A DNA stretch of 64,000 bases from Bradyrhizobium diazoefficiens (GCF_016599855.1 NZ_CP067041.1:248001-312000); one strand, 5' to 3'; counted from the stretch's first letter, positions 48,636 through 57,589 are shown. Made by a program: numbers and translations. The notes: a model not told the origin generated them from the letters alone.

Positions 48636-49412
48636 TCAGCCGTGCGCCGAGCTGCGGTCCGCCTCTTCGGTTGGATAGACCCCGCGCAGCACCTCCTCGA
48701 AATGCATCTTCACGGCGTCGTTGCAGAGGCAGGCGCGCAGGCGCAGGCCGTCATGGTTGCGAACCAGGATCGAGCCGCGCCGTGTGTCGAGCACGCCTTC
48801 CGCCTTGAACGATTGCAGCACACGGCTCGCATAGCTGCGGCCGACGCCGAGCAAGGTGGCGAGCTGCTCGTGTGTCAGCGGCACGCTGTTTTCGTCGCCG
48901 GTCCGCTCCATCGCCGCGATGATCCATTTCGCCGTGCGCTGCTCGATCGAGTGGATGGCGTTGCAGGCGGTGGACTGGAAAATCTGCGCCAGCATGCAAT
49001 CGGCGTAGCGGGCGAAGATGTTGCGCAGCGACGGCGAGCGCGCCTTGGCCGCCTCCAGCTTTCCGACGTGAATGCGCGCAAACGGCCCGCCGAATTTCAC
49101 GCAGATGCGCGTGTAGGCCGGCAGAAATCCTTCGCTGACGATGCCGCCGACTGCGCCTTCGCGGCCGACCAGAATGGTCTCGACGTCGCGGCCGTCCTCG
49201 TTGGGAACGAGAAAAGTTGCGAGTGACGGCCCGCAGGGAAAGTGCGCGACCTGGACATCATCGCCGGGATTGTAGAGCAGCTCGCCGGGCCTGATATCGT
49301 CGACCGTGATGTGCGGCGCGAGCAGGGCATAATCTGTCGGACTCAAGCGTCGCAGCAGATTGTTGCCAGGCCGGCTATCGACCTCGTTTGCCTTGCTGAT
49401 GCGCGCATCCAT
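48636..49412 (-). CDS. Crp/Fnr family transcriptional regulator
   Basis: The 258-residue regulator has an N-terminal cyclic-nucleotide-binding-like domain (about 18-140; LSPTDYALLAPHITVDDIRPGE, GREGAVGG) and a C-terminal winged helix (about 165-240; LTHEQLATLLGVGRSYASRV, then RRGSILVRN). The FNR iron-sulfur cysteines are absent. In the recognition helix the residue aligning with Glu181 of E. coli CRP is Ser, so its DNA site probably differs from GTGA. The cAMP-contacting Arg-Ser pair of CRP is not obvious either. It is a single gene, divergent from the response regulator. Confidence 0.9.
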   Translation of the reverse strand: MDARISKANEVDSRPGNNLLRRLSPTDYALLAPHITVDDIRPGELLYNPGDDVQVAHFPCGPSLATFLVPNEDGRDVETILVGREGAVGGIVSEGFLPAYTRICVKFGGPFARIHVGKLEAAKARSPSLRNIFARYADCMLAQIFQSTACNAIHSIEQRTAKWIIAAMERTGDENSVPLTHEQLATLLGVGRSYASRVLQSFKAEGVLDTRRGSILVRNHDGLRLRACLCNDAVKMHFEEVLRGVYPTEEADRSSAHG

Positions 49413-49555
49413 CGTGAGCTCCCGTCCTGTAGCGAGTGCCGTTCATTGCCTGTGTGCAGATGTGGACAGACGTTAAAACCATTCTGTGGTGAGTTTCGTT
49501 CCGGGAACCCTCCGACGCGCTGGGCGCAGGCGTCGGCCTGAGGCTGTCCTGACCG

Positions 49556-49969
49556 ATGATAACGCAGCCCTCGACAGCCAGGATCATGATACCTGTTTCC
49601 CCGAACGGTTCGGCGGACGTTCCAGCCGATGTGCTGATCGTCGAGGACGATCCCATTATTGCTATCGATTTCGAGGACCGCCTGCTCGGCTTCGGCGTGC
49701 GAAGCGTGCGCACCGTGGGGTCGGTGGCCCAGGCGCTGGAGGCGATCGCGGCGCGCGCGCCCGACTTCGCGCTGCTGGATGTCGGGCTGATCCGCGAGAA
49801 GAGCTTTGCGATCGCAGAGCGGCTGGCGGCGCTCAAAATTCCCTTTGTCTTCGCCACCGGCTACGGCGCGGAGACGGGCATTCCGCCGGAGTTTGCCGCA
49901 CGGCCGCGGCTGCAAAAGCCCTGCTCCAGCGCTGCGCTGGAGGCGGCGTTGCAGGCGCGCGGCGCGTGA
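49556..49969 (+). CDS. Single-domain response regulator
   Basis: The 137-residue protein is a bare receiver domain: acidic pair in LIVEDDPIIAIDFE (Asp31, Asp32), phosphoacceptor Asp75 in FALLDVGLI, Thr in FVFATGYG, Lys in LQKPCS. There is no output domain, so it likely relays phosphate or regulates a partner by binding. No histidine kinase is adjacent. The start is uncertain: the ATG at 49556 gives an N-terminal extension of about 25 residues, while ATG at 49586 would trim it. It is convergent with phoD. Confidence 0.88.
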   Translation: MITQPSTARIMIPVSPNGSADVPADVLIVEDDPIIAIDFEDRLLGFGVRSVRTVGSVAQALEAIAARAPDFALLDVGLIREKSFAIAERLAALKIPFVFATGYGAETGIPPEFAARPRLQKPCSSAALEAALQARGA

Positions 49970-49981
49970 GGCCGCGTTAGT

Positions 49982-51529
49982 TCAGGCGAATTTCGGATCG
50001 AGCGTGGTCGACCACAGTGCGACGTCGGCGCGGTCGCGCAGTGTCACCGTCATCTGGCCCGAGGCGCCGTCGATCTTGACGTGGCCGAAGAACTGCATCC
50101 CGGCCGACGGCGGCAGGTTCTGCTTGTCGGGGCCGGGCGCCTTCACGAAGCGCACCTCCGGGCCGAAGGTGTTGTCGAGCTCGTTGGGACCGAAAGTGCC
50201 GGCGTGCAGGGGGCCCGAGACGAATTCCCAGAACGGCTCGAAATCCTGGAATTGCGCCTTGTTCGGATCGTAATAATGCGCGGCGGCGTAGTGCACGTCC
50301 GCTGTCAGCCACACCGTATTTTTGATCGGCGCCATCTTGATGAAGCGCAGGATGTCGGCGATCTCGAGCTCGCGGCCGCGCGCCGGACCGTCGCCTTGCG
50401 CGAACGCTTCCGACCCCTTCTTGTTGGCGGCATCGTCATAGACGATCAGGCTGAGCGGCATGTCGGAGGCGATCACCTTCCATGTCGCGCGCGAGTTGAG
50501 CAGGCCGCGCTTCAGCCAGGCCATCTGCTCCGGCCCGAGGAAATAGCTGGCCGGACCGTACTCCGTCTCGAGGTTGGCGCCGTTCGGGCCGCGATAGCTG
50601 CGCTCGTCGAGCACGAACACGTCGAGATGCGGTCCGTAGGAGATCTGGCGATAGACGCGGCCCGGCTCATTGATGCTCTCGCGCATCGGATACATCTCGT
50701 GAAAGGCGCGGCCCGCGCGCGCCGCCAGCAGCGAGATGTCACGCACCTTGTAGGTCGCCGGCAGATCCTTCGACAGCGACCAGTTGTTGGTCACCTCGTG
50801 ATCGTCCCACTGTACGAAGATCGGCACCTCGGCATTGAAGGCGCGGACGTTGTCGTCGGTGAAATTGTATTTGTGCGCGGCGCGATACTCGTCCAGCGTC
50901 TCGGCGACCTTGGCCTTCTCGGGAATCGTGACGTTCTTCCAGATCTTGCCGTCGGCAAGCTTGACCTCGGAGGGGATGATGCCGTCGGCGTAGATGGTGT
51001 CGCCGGAATGCAGCAGGAAATCCGGCCGATGCTTGCGCATGGCCGCGAAGGTCAGCATGCCGCCGTCATCGGGATTGATGCCCCAGCCCTGGCCGGCGAC
51101 GTCGCCGCCCCAGACGAAGCTGACGTCGCGGCGGTCGGCGGGTGCGGTACGGAAGCGGCCGACCACCGGCTCGCCCTCGACGGCAGTATGGGACAGATCG
51201 CGGAAGCGGACACGGTAGAAGATGTCCTGGTTAGCAGGAAGATTCTCGACCAGCATCTTCGCGGTGAAGTCGCTCTCGGGCAGCGCCGCGATCGGCGGCA
51301 GCGCGCGGGCGTCCTTGAAGGATTCCGTCGTCGCCACCTCGACCAGCATCTGCGCAGGCCGGTCGGTGCGCGCCCACACCACGCCGCCGTCGACGGTGAC
51401 GTCGCCGGACTGCACGCCATGAGTGACCGCAGGCCGGTCGGCTGCGCGCGACAGATGCGGCATCGCGATCGCGCCGAGCGCACCGGCGCTGGTGGTGAGG
51501 AATTTGCGGCGGGAGAATTCGATTTTCAT
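49982..51529 (-). CDS. phoD: Alkaline phosphatase PhoD-like, Tat-exported
   Basis: PhoD-family phosphatases release phosphate from mono- and diesters outside the cytoplasm. The 515-residue protein has a twin-arginine signal (EFSRRKFLTTSAGALGAIAM), an N-terminal fibronectin-like domain (about 30-125) and the metallophosphatase domain with WGGDVAGQGWG, LHSGDTIYADG, QWDDHEVTNNW and LTADVHYA as metal-binding blocks. All appear intact. No PstS or PhoB gene is near. A C-family repeat lies upstream between it and the TAXI gene. Confidence 0.93.
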   Translation of the reverse strand: MKIEFSRRKFLTTSAGALGAIAMPHLSRAADRPAVTHGVQSGDVTVDGGVVWARTDRPAQMLVEVATTESFKDARALPPIAALPESDFTAKMLVENLPANQDIFYRVRFRDLSHTAVEGEPVVGRFRTAPADRRDVSFVWGGDVAGQGWGINPDDGGMLTFAAMRKHRPDFLLHSGDTIYADGIIPSEVKLADGKIWKNVTIPEKAKVAETLDEYRAAHKYNFTDDNVRAFNAEVPIFVQWDDHEVTNNWSLSKDLPATYKVRDISLLAARAGRAFHEMYPMRESINEPGRVYRQISYGPHLDVFVLDERSYRGPNGANLETEYGPASYFLGPEQMAWLKRGLLNSRATWKVIASDMPLSLIVYDDAANKKGSEAFAQGDGPARGRELEIADILRFIKMAPIKNTVWLTADVHYAAAHYYDPNKAQFQDFEPFWEFVSGPLHAGTFGPNELDNTFGPEVRFVKAPGPDKQNLPPSAGMQFFGHVKIDGASGQMTVTLRDRADVALWSTTLDPKFA

Positions 51530-51571
51530 GGATAGCTCGCTGGCTGGCGGTCTCGTGCGCGTCTCTCGCCG

Positions 51572-51650
51572 TCACTCCGAGATGATCCGAAGGACCAGAC
51601 CCGGAATCTCGAGATTCCGGGTTCGCGCTTCTGCGCGCCCCGGAATGACA
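51572..51650. repeat. Multi-hairpin palindromic repeat, copy C2
   Basis: Outer arms GTCACTCCG and CCGGAATGAC are imperfect partners. Inside are GATCC-GAA-GGACC, the shared central hairpin CCCGGAATCTCGAGATTCCG, and GCGC-TTCT-GCGC. Side hairpins differ in sequence from C1 and C3 but keep pairing. Confidence 0.75.
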
Positions 51651-51700
51651 GCGGCAGCTATACTGAGGCAATGTGACGCGGCAATTACGCCCGCAAGCGT

Positions 51701-53146
51701 TTATGCGTTGCCGGCGGCCCGGAATGGCGCGCCCGTGCGTTGCAGGTGCTGCGGCAGGCTGAACAGCACCGCTTTGCGGTCCGCGACCGCGGCGTGGAAC
51801 TGGTCCAGCACGATGTTGAAGGCGGTCAGTGCGCCTTCCTCGATCGCGCCGTGATCGTAGCAACGCAAGGTGTCGCGCAAGATCTCGTCGGCCTCGGCCT
51901 GCATCTGGTCGAGCTCTTCGGTTGTCTCGCTCTTGCGCGCCGTGGCAATCATGTCGAGCAGGCGTTCGCGCAGATGGCTGTTGCTATTGCGCTCGTCCTT
52001 CTTCAGGTAGCCCGCGAACCAGGCGCCGATCGAGCCCATGGCGGAAACTGCCATCAGGCTCCACCAGATGTAATCGCTGTACTTGTCGAGGAAGGTCTTC
52101 TCCTCGCCGTCAACGAAGGCGGCGGCGCCCGGATGCACCGGGATTACCGCGTCTTTGTCGGTATCGGGCGTCTCGATCTTCGCAGCCTGCGGGAAATCGG
52201 TCAGCAATTGCTGGCGCACGGCGAACAGCTGCCGGGTGAACGCGGCAACCGTGGTCTCGGACAGGCCTTTGCGCGCCACGACGTGATGCGAGAAGCCGAT
52301 CGTCTTGACCTCGTCGTCGGGGCGGTCGGGCGAGCCGCCATAGGTGCCGGCAGGAATCTCGGACGATTCATAGACGGGATGGTTCTGCGCGATCGCATCG
52401 GCCGAATCGATCGCGAGGAAAGTCGGCGTGCCGCCATCCCTGGCAGAGGCGGCGATCGCGTCCGCTGTAATCTTGCTGTTGACGGGGCCGGCCGCAAGAT
52501 AGACGTCGGCCTTCTGTGCCTTGATCGCTTCGGCGACTTCGCTCGCCGGGAATTGCACGATCTCGACCTTGGCGGGATCGATACCGTACTGCTGCAGGAT
52601 CACCTTGAGCAAATTGACGTTGGCCTGCGTCTTGCCAACCACGCCGACACGGTGGCCGGCGAGCTGCGCGATCTTGGTGATCTTCGCGCCCTTCTTCTTG
52701 CCCTTGCCGGATACGGACCACATCACCACGACATTCTTGCGCAGCGTCGCGACGGCCTGCGCGTTTTTCGGGACGTCGAGATCGCCGCGCACGATGGCGA
52801 GATCGGCTTTGCCCTCGGCAAGCAAATTCGCGCTGGCGGTGGCGCCGTCGGTCTGGATCGGACGCAGTCGCACGAAGCCTTTGCTTTGCACGAAGGCCTG
52901 CGTCAGTGTCTGCACCACTTTGAGGTCGTCGCTGTTGGCGGGGCCGACCGCGATCTTCAGCGTTACGGGGCGCATCGCGAAATAGTAGCCGCCGGCGAGC
53001 GCACCGACGATGGCCAGCACCAGTGCCAGGGTCACGAGTGCCGTCTTCCGCGCCGCGGATCGCGGCGAAGGCGGAGAGGGCGCTTCGGCCAGGTTCGATC
53101 CCCCGGTCATCGATCTCCCAAACAGGCGCTTCAGGCTCAGTTTCAT
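51701..53146 (-). CDS. TAXI-type solute-binding domain protein anchored at both ends
   Basis: The 481-residue protein has TM1 at about 35-57, a TAXI-family periplasmic binding domain (about 60-350; LKIAVGPANSDDLKVVQTL, IVRGDLDVP, GHRVGVVGKTQANVNLL), a second membrane helix at about 359-381 (IWWSLMAVSAMGSIGAWFAG) and a 100-residue cytoplasmic tail that is charged and helical. Ordinary TAXI proteins are free periplasmic receptors for TRAP transporters. No TRAP permease is present nearby. The architecture suggests a sensor or a subunit of another membrane system. The ATG at 53146 gives a basic cytoplasmic leader. Confidence 0.85.
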   Translation of the reverse strand: MKLSLKRLFGRSMTGGSNLAEAPSPPSPRSAARKTALVTLALVLAIVGALAGGYYFAMRPVTLKIAVGPANSDDLKVVQTLTQAFVQSKGFVRLRPIQTDGATASANLLAEGKADLAIVRGDLDVPKNAQAVATLRKNVVVMWSVSGKGKKKGAKITKIAQLAGHRVGVVGKTQANVNLLKVILQQYGIDPAKVEIVQFPASEVAEAIKAQKADVYLAAGPVNSKITADAIAASARDGGTPTFLAIDSADAIAQNHPVYESSEIPAGTYGGSPDRPDDEVKTIGFSHHVVARKGLSETTVAAFTRQLFAVRQQLLTDFPQAAKIETPDTDKDAVIPVHPGAAAFVDGEEKTFLDKYSDYIWWSLMAVSAMGSIGAWFAGYLKKDERNSNSHLRERLLDMIATARKSETTEELDQMQAEADEILRDTLRCYDHGAIEEGALTAFNIVLDQFHAAVADRKAVLFSLPQHLQRTGAPFRAAGNA

Positions 53147-53297
53147 CTTGGCCGGCGGTCTACACCCGCAAGTGTAGCAAATTTCCTGTCCGGCGGGGTT
53201 ACATCTCCGTCATGGTTAGCAGATCGGCGAAATCCTCTCTGAACCAGGACCGTCAGCACGGCGTTAAGGTAAAGTTCCCCTGAAAATGGAGGCGATC

Positions 53298-53600
53298 ATG
53301 GCAGAGCGGCTATCGGCGGACGCACGCAAGCAGGCGCTGGGCGGTATCCCGGGCTGGACCGAGGTTCAGGGGCGCGATGCCATCGGCAAGACCTTTGTCT
53401 TCAAGGATTTCAACGAGGCTTTCGGCTTCATGACCCGGGCGGCGCTGGTCGCCGAGAAGATGGATCACCATCCCGAATGGCGCAACGTCTACAAGACGGT
53501 CGAGGTGGTTCTGTCGACCCACGATGCCGGCGGCGTCACCAGGCTCGATGTCGAGCTCGCCACGGCGATGAATGCCATCGCCAAGCTGACGCCCGGCTGA
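53298..53600 (+). CDS. phhB: 4a-hydroxytetrahydrobiopterin dehydratase
   Basis: Pterin-4a-carbinolamine dehydratase regenerates the pterin cofactor after aromatic-amino-acid hydroxylation. The 100-residue protein matches family length and has the motif [13 protein letters not shown] with the catalytic His pair, plus STHDAGGVT and [12 protein letters not shown]. The ATG at 53298 has GGAGG upstream at good spacing; an ATG at 53286 overlaps that site and was rejected. No phenylalanine hydroxylase gene is near; some bacteria use the protein otherwise. Confidence 0.95.
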   Translation: MAERLSADARKQALGGIPGWTEVQGRDAIGKTFVFKDFNEAFGFMTRAALVAEKMDHHPEWRNVYKTVEVVLSTHDAGGVTRLDVELATAMNAIAKLTPG

Positions 53601-53690
53601 CGTCTTGCAGGCAGGATGCGCATCCCCATGTTGTGATCCAGCACGCGATGCGGCCGTCCGCCGCGTCCGGCTGGACGGGAGTTCTCCACC

Positions 53691-54068
53691 ATGGCTGCCG
53701 AATACAGCGTCGGCTTCGAGCCGGCCGATCGGCTAGCGGAAGATCGTGACACCGTGCGCCGCCGCTTCTGGCGCAAGCTGAAGCGCGTCGCCGCGCATCT
53801 GCCCTTCACTGAGGATCTGCTCGCCGCCTATTACTGTGCGTTCGACCGGCAGACGCCGCGCCATGTCCAGGCGTCGCTGCTCGGTGCGATCGCCTATTTC
53901 ATCCTGCCGTTCGATTTCATTCCGGACGTAATGCCGGTGCTCGGCTTCACCGATGACGCCGCCATTCTCGCCACCGCCATTCGCATGGTCGCCAGCCACA
54001 TCACGTCGGAGCACCGCGAAGCCGCCCGCGCCGCGTTGAAGCGCGGGGTGGATGAGGCGCAGGCGTAG
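53691..54068 (+). CDS. YkvA family (DUF1232) protein
   Basis: The 125-residue protein carries the DUF1232 core YFILPFDFIPDVMPVLGFTDDAAIL, which I give here in part: ILPFDFIPDVMPVLGFTDD. The core is a short hydrophobic hairpin that probably dips into the membrane. The N-terminal half is basic and helical. The function of the family is unknown. It lies 90 nt after phhB on the same strand; a strong hairpin follows and separates it from the convergent TAXI gene. Confidence 0.9.
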   Translation: MAAEYSVGFEPADRLAEDRDTVRRRFWRKLKRVAAHLPFTEDLLAAYYCAFDRQTPRHVQASLLGAIAYFILPFDFIPDVMPVLGFTDDAAILATAIRMVASHITSEHREAARAALKRGVDEAQA

Positions 54069-54081
54069 GGCACGCTCCAAC

Positions 54082-54108
54082 GTCGTCCTGGCTTTCCGCC
54101 AGGACGAC
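54082..54108. terminator. Hairpin with REP-type sequence (A2), probable bidirectional terminator
   Basis: GTCGTCCTGGC (54082-54092) pairs perfectly with GCCAGGACGAC (54098-54108). The arm sequence matches the arms of the REPIN-like unit at 56458, but only one head is present. It sits between convergent ykvA and the TAXI gene. Confidence 0.65.
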
Positions 54109-54123
54109 TCAGGGAGAGAGCCG

Positions 54124-55290
54124 CTACTTCTTCTGCGGCGCCGCCGGCGCCCGCGCCTTCTCGGCGTCCCAGGCCTGGAATTGCTTGAACAGCGTTTCCT
54201 TGTCCGCATCCGACACTTGCGCGGCAGCAGGACTCTGCTTCAGGAAGGCCTCAAAGCGCTGCCGCGTCACCGGTTCGACGCCGTGCCGGTCGAGCCATTG
54301 CTGCGCCACCGGCAATCTGTTCCAGTCGGCGAGGGGAGCCGCGAGAGAAACCTCCTTCCACTTGGGATGGAACGGCGGGTTCTGCAGCGCGGGAAATTTC
54401 GTGAAGAACGCATCCACGAACAGCGCGAGCTTGCGATAGCGCTCGGTGTTTTTCGCCCAGTTGTAGGCCGCGAGCACCGCCGGCACCGCGATGGTGTCCA
54501 CGCTCTCGCCGTCCTTGATCAGGTTCGGATAGTCCTTGGCCGTCAGCGTTGCCGGCAGGTAATCGCTCTGGAGCGGCTTCGCGTAATCGACCTTCGCAAG
54601 ATGGAAGCGGCCGTCATTGCCGAAGGTCGAGACCGATTTGTACGGCTTGCCGCCGACCACGACGACGGCGTCGATCTCGCCCGCCTTCAGCTTCTCCATC
54701 GCGATGCGCTGCTCGACATAGACGAACTTCGCCTTGATCCCGAGTCGCTCGAACACGGTGAGTGCGGTAATGAAGGTGCCGCCGTTCGGCAGGTCGACGC
54801 TCACCGTCTTGCCTTCAAGGTCCTTCAGCGTCGCGATCGATTTCGGCGCGATCACCTGCATCTCTTCATTGTAGAGCTTGGTTACGTAGGTGAACTGCTT
54901 TTTGATGTCCTTGGCAAAACCCTTGCGCTCGAGATAGTCCAGCGTGTCGGCCCGCACGATGCCGAGATCGACGCCTTGCAGGAACAGGATGTCGGCAACG
55001 CTCTGCACCGAGCCGCGGCCGACGATCGGCAGCACGCGGATCTTGTTGCCATCGTCGAGCACGGAAGCGAGGTCGGCGCCGAATTGCACGTAGGTGCCGC
55101 CGATCGTACCGGTGATCAGCGTGACGGTGTTGGCGTTCAGCGCCTGCTTGGTCGAGGTCGAGCCGAACTGGAAGATGGCCTTCAGGCTATCCGAGACCTT
55201 GGCGGGATCGTATTCAGTCTGGTCGGCGCGCGCCGTGAAGGCACAGATTGTCATGATGGCAGCAAGCGCCATTTTCAAAGCGTTACGCAT
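54124..55290 (-). CDS. TAXI family solute-binding protein
   Basis: The 388-residue protein has a Sec signal (NALKMALAAIMTICAFTARA) and a TAXI domain: LITGTIGGTYVQFGADLASV, GSVQSVADILFLQGVDLGIV, LKDLEGKTVSVDLPNGGT and FVYVEQRIAMEKLKAGEIDAV. A tail with GVEPVTRQRFEAFLKQ follows. TAXI proteins deliver substrates such as glutamate or other carboxylates to TRAP permeases; no permease is in the window. It is the second gene of an operon with the membrane SEL1-type protein 17 nt upstream. The ATG at 55290 has AGGGG 5 nt before it. Confidence 0.9.
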   Translation of the reverse strand: MRNALKMALAAIMTICAFTARADQTEYDPAKVSDSLKAIFQFGSTSTKQALNANTVTLITGTIGGTYVQFGADLASVLDDGNKIRVLPIVGRGSVQSVADILFLQGVDLGIVRADTLDYLERKGFAKDIKKQFTYVTKLYNEEMQVIAPKSIATLKDLEGKTVSVDLPNGGTFITALTVFERLGIKAKFVYVEQRIAMEKLKAGEIDAVVVVGGKPYKSVSTFGNDGRFHLAKVDYAKPLQSDYLPATLTAKDYPNLIKDGESVDTIAVPAVLAAYNWAKNTERYRKLALFVDAFFTKFPALQNPPFHPKWKEVSLAAPLADWNRLPVAQQWLDRHGVEPVTRQRFEAFLKQSPAAAQVSDADKETLFKQFQAWDAEKARAPAAPQKK

Positions 55291-55307
55291 GATGTCCCCT
55301 GCTAGAT

Positions 55308-56174
55308 CTAGTTCTGAAGTTGGGTGAGGCGCTGCCGCGCCTCCGCCGATCCAAGCTGCGCGGCTTTCCGGTACCAATCGCGCGCGGCTGCGGCGTCCGC
55401 AGTGATGCTCCGCGTGTCCTTGGTGCCCAGCACGGCTGGATCATAGGTCTGCGCCAGCACGAACGCCGCTGTCGCATCTTGTGCATTCGCCGCCCGTTCG
55501 AGCAGGAGCCGCGCGGCGGCGATGTCGCCGACGGTCATCAGGCTCCTGGCGCGCGCCATAAACCCCGCCAGCGTGTCCGCGTCGAGTGTCCCGATCGGCG
55601 GAAGTGTATTGGCGGGCGGAGGTGGCTCGGGCGGTGCAGCAACGGCGACCGGCACAGGTACTGGCGCCTGCGCCTGTAGCGCGCTTTGATAGGCAGTTGC
55701 GATTGCCTCGCGGCTCGGCGCTGACGGTGCAGGGAGATCCTGCATGTCGGCACTCGCTAGCGTCGTGTCGCTCACGCGCGTCGGATCCTTGCGCGGAATC
55801 TGCGGTACGGCCGGCGCGTTGGTCGACGCCATGGCCTGATCCGCCGCGATGCCCATCCAGCTACCGGCGTTGGCGGCAAAGAAGCTGCGAAGATCGGACT
55901 GAAACAGCGTGGCCAGAATAGCCAGCGTGGATGCCGCCAGAACTGCCCCGAGAACACGTGGGATTAGTCTGGAGCGCACTTCCACCGGCGCATATTCACG
56001 CGGGTCCGGCGCACCGAGCGGATCGGACAGGAAGAGCGGAATAGGCTCGTCCTGCGATAGATCGGCCCGTGCGGCGCGCGCACGGATAAAAGACGCGGTC
56101 GGCGGATGTGATGCGGCTCGATTGGAGTCGAACGTCCTCGACTCCTTCGACGGGCGGTATGCCGTCGGCTCCAT
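55308..56174 (-). CDS. Membrane protein with C-terminal SEL1/TPR-like repeats
   Basis: The 288-residue protein has a cytoplasmic N-terminal 70 residues, one membrane helix (VLGAVLAASTLAILATLF), a Pro/Ala-rich linker (about 120-195) and two SEL1-like repeats at the end (ARLLLERAANAQDATAAFVL and ARDWYRKAAQLGSAEARQRL), which would be periplasmic. SEL1 repeats bind proteins. It is first in an operon with the TAXI gene, so it may hold the TAXI protein or its partner at the membrane. I use the ATG at 56174 because GGGAG lies about 7 nt upstream; ATG 56189 is the alternative. Confidence 0.78.
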   Translation of the reverse strand: MEPTAYRPSKESRTFDSNRAASHPPTASFIRARAARADLSQDEPIPLFLSDPLGAPDPREYAPVEVRSRLIPRVLGAVLAASTLAILATLFQSDLRSFFAANAGSWMGIAADQAMASTNAPAVPQIPRKDPTRVSDTTLASADMQDLPAPSAPSREAIATAYQSALQAQAPVPVPVAVAAPPEPPPPANTLPPIGTLDADTLAGFMARARSLMTVGDIAAARLLLERAANAQDATAAFVLAQTYDPAVLGTKDTRSITADAAAARDWYRKAAQLGSAEARQRLTQLQN

Positions 56175-56614
56175 GGTGATGCTCCCCATTACTAACGCAA
56201 CGCAGGGGCAATCCCGGCTTCAGTCTTTTTATTGTTGTCCAGAAGTTCCCCGCAAACTGGAGCCGGTAAATCGCAGTTTGAATCAGCCCAAAAGACGACG
56301 GCGATTGGCGCGAATCAGGAGATATTTGGGTTTGATTCGGGCGAGGCGGGGGAATGCACCGCAATCTTGGCGGTGATGGTTGAAGGGTACTTTACCAGGC
56401 GTTGCGCGCGCTGAAGTGCGGCGTGAAGGGAGCGAAGGCGCAATGGTACGCTCTAATGTCGTCCTGGCGAAAGCCAGGACCCATTACCCCAGGAAGTCCT
56501 TTGGCGAAGACTCGTCGTTCAGTATTGCGACCGAACGCTAACCGATCGATTCCGCGGTATGGGTCCTGGCTTTCGCCAGGACGACTCGTGCAGGGAGTCT
56601 TCGCTATCGCATCC
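56175..56614. other. Intergenic region with one repeat, no gene seen
   Basis: This 440-nt stretch between the SEL1-type gene and the quinone oxidoreductase gene contains the REPIN-like element A3 (56458-56585). The first 280 nt probably hold the promoter of the SEL1-TAXI operon; I see no recognisable operator, RNA or protein-coding frame there. Confidence 0.5.
56458..56585. repeat. REPIN/MITE-like inverted repeat, copy A3
   Basis: Two 27-nt arms (56458-56484 and 56559-56585) are perfect reverse complements. Each holds an 8-bp hairpin GTCCTGGC/GCCAGGAC around GAAA. Compared with A1 both stem strands differ at the same pair (C-G in A1, T-A here), so pairing is kept. The 74-nt interior resembles that of A1 in reverse orientation. 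Confidence 0.85.
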
Positions 56615-57589
56615 TCACGGATGCAAGATCACCTTGCCCATGGCCTTTCGTCCCGCGAGCACCTTCAGTGCGTCGGCGGTCTGCGCTAAGGGGAAGGTAC
56701 GGTCGACATGCGACGAGATCTTTCCTTCCGCCGTCCACTTCACGAGCTTTTCGAGATTGGCGCGGTTCTTGGCCGGGTTGAGCCGGGTCCAGGCGCCCCA
56801 GAACACACCGCGGATGTCGCAGCCCTTGAGAAGAGCGAGGTTGAGCGGCATCTTCGGAATGTCGCCGGCGGCAAAGCCGATCACGAGGAAGCGGCCCTCC
56901 CAGGCGATCGAGCGCAATGCCTGTTCGGCATACGCTCCACCGACCGGATCGAAGATGATGTCGACGCCCTTGCCGTCCGTGAGCTTGCGCAAGCCTTCCT
57001 TCAGATCTTCCTTGCCGTAGTTCAGCGTCAGCTCGGCGCCATGCGCCTTGGCGAATGCGAGCTTCTCGTCCGACGACGCGCATGCGATGACCTTCAGGCC
57101 CATCAGCTTGCCGAGCTCGCAGGCAGCCAAGCCGGTGCCGCCGGCAGCTCCCAGCACCGCGAGCGTCTCGCCCGGCTTCGGGCTGGCGCGATCTTCCAGC
57201 GCATGCAGCGCCGTGCCGTAGATGATGATGATGCCGGCCGCGCGGTCATAATCGAGGTTGTCAGGAATCTTCACGATAGATGCCGCCGGCAGCGCGATCT
57301 TTTCGCGCGCGCCGTTGTGGCCGCAGGAGGCAACCACGCGATCGCCGACTTTGAGATCAGTGACGCCAGGGCCGATGCTCTCGATCACGCCGGCGACCTC
57401 GGCGGCCGGCGAGAACGGGAATGGCGGCTTGATCTGGTACTTGCCCTGGATCATCAGGATGTCGAAGAAGTTCAGCGCCGCCGCCTTGATCGCGATCACC
57501 GCTTCGCCGGGACCCGCCACCGGATCCGGCACCTCAGTGAGCACGAGATCGTCAGGCTGGCAAAATTGCGAGCAGAGGATGGCTTTCAT
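56615..57589 (-). CDS. NADPH:quinone oxidoreductase family protein (zinc-independent MDR)
   Basis: The 324-residue protein is a medium-chain reductase of the quinone oxidoreductase type: GEAVIAIKAAALNFFDILMI, AAEVAGVIESIGPGV, the NADPH motif VLGAAGGTGLAACELGKLMG, and DIIFDPVGG. The catalytic zinc ligands of alcohol dehydrogenases are missing, as expected. Such proteins reduce quinones or enone-type substrates in the cytoplasm. It ends 29 nt from repeat A3 and is divergent from the DECR-like gene. Confidence 0.94.
   Translation of the reverse strand: MKAILCSQFCQPDDLVLTEVPDPVAGPGEAVIAIKAAALNFFDILMIQGKYQIKPPFPFSPAAEVAGVIESIGPGVTDLKVGDRVVASCGHNGAREKIALPAASIVKIPDNLDYDRAAGIIIIYGTALHALEDRASPKPGETLAVLGAAGGTGLAACELGKLMGLKVIACASSDEKLAFAKAHGAELTLNYGKEDLKEGLRKLTDGKGVDIIFDPVGGAYAEQALRSIAWEGRFLVIGFAAGDIPKMPLNLALLKGCDIRGVFWGAWTRLNPAKNRANLEKLVKWTAEGKISSHVDRTFPLAQTADALKVLAGRKAMGKVILHP

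Noticed and set aside
48636..49412. The Crp/Fnr protein as the direct regulator of the GTGA-N6-TCAC sites
   Set aside because: Its recognition helix (GVGRSYASRV) has Ser where CRP has the Glu that reads GTGA, so another CRP orthologue is more likely.
53220..53280. A general-stress (EcfG-type) promoter before phhB
   Set aside because: GAAC-N17-CGTT is present, but the -35 element lacks the first G of GGAAC; too weak to list.
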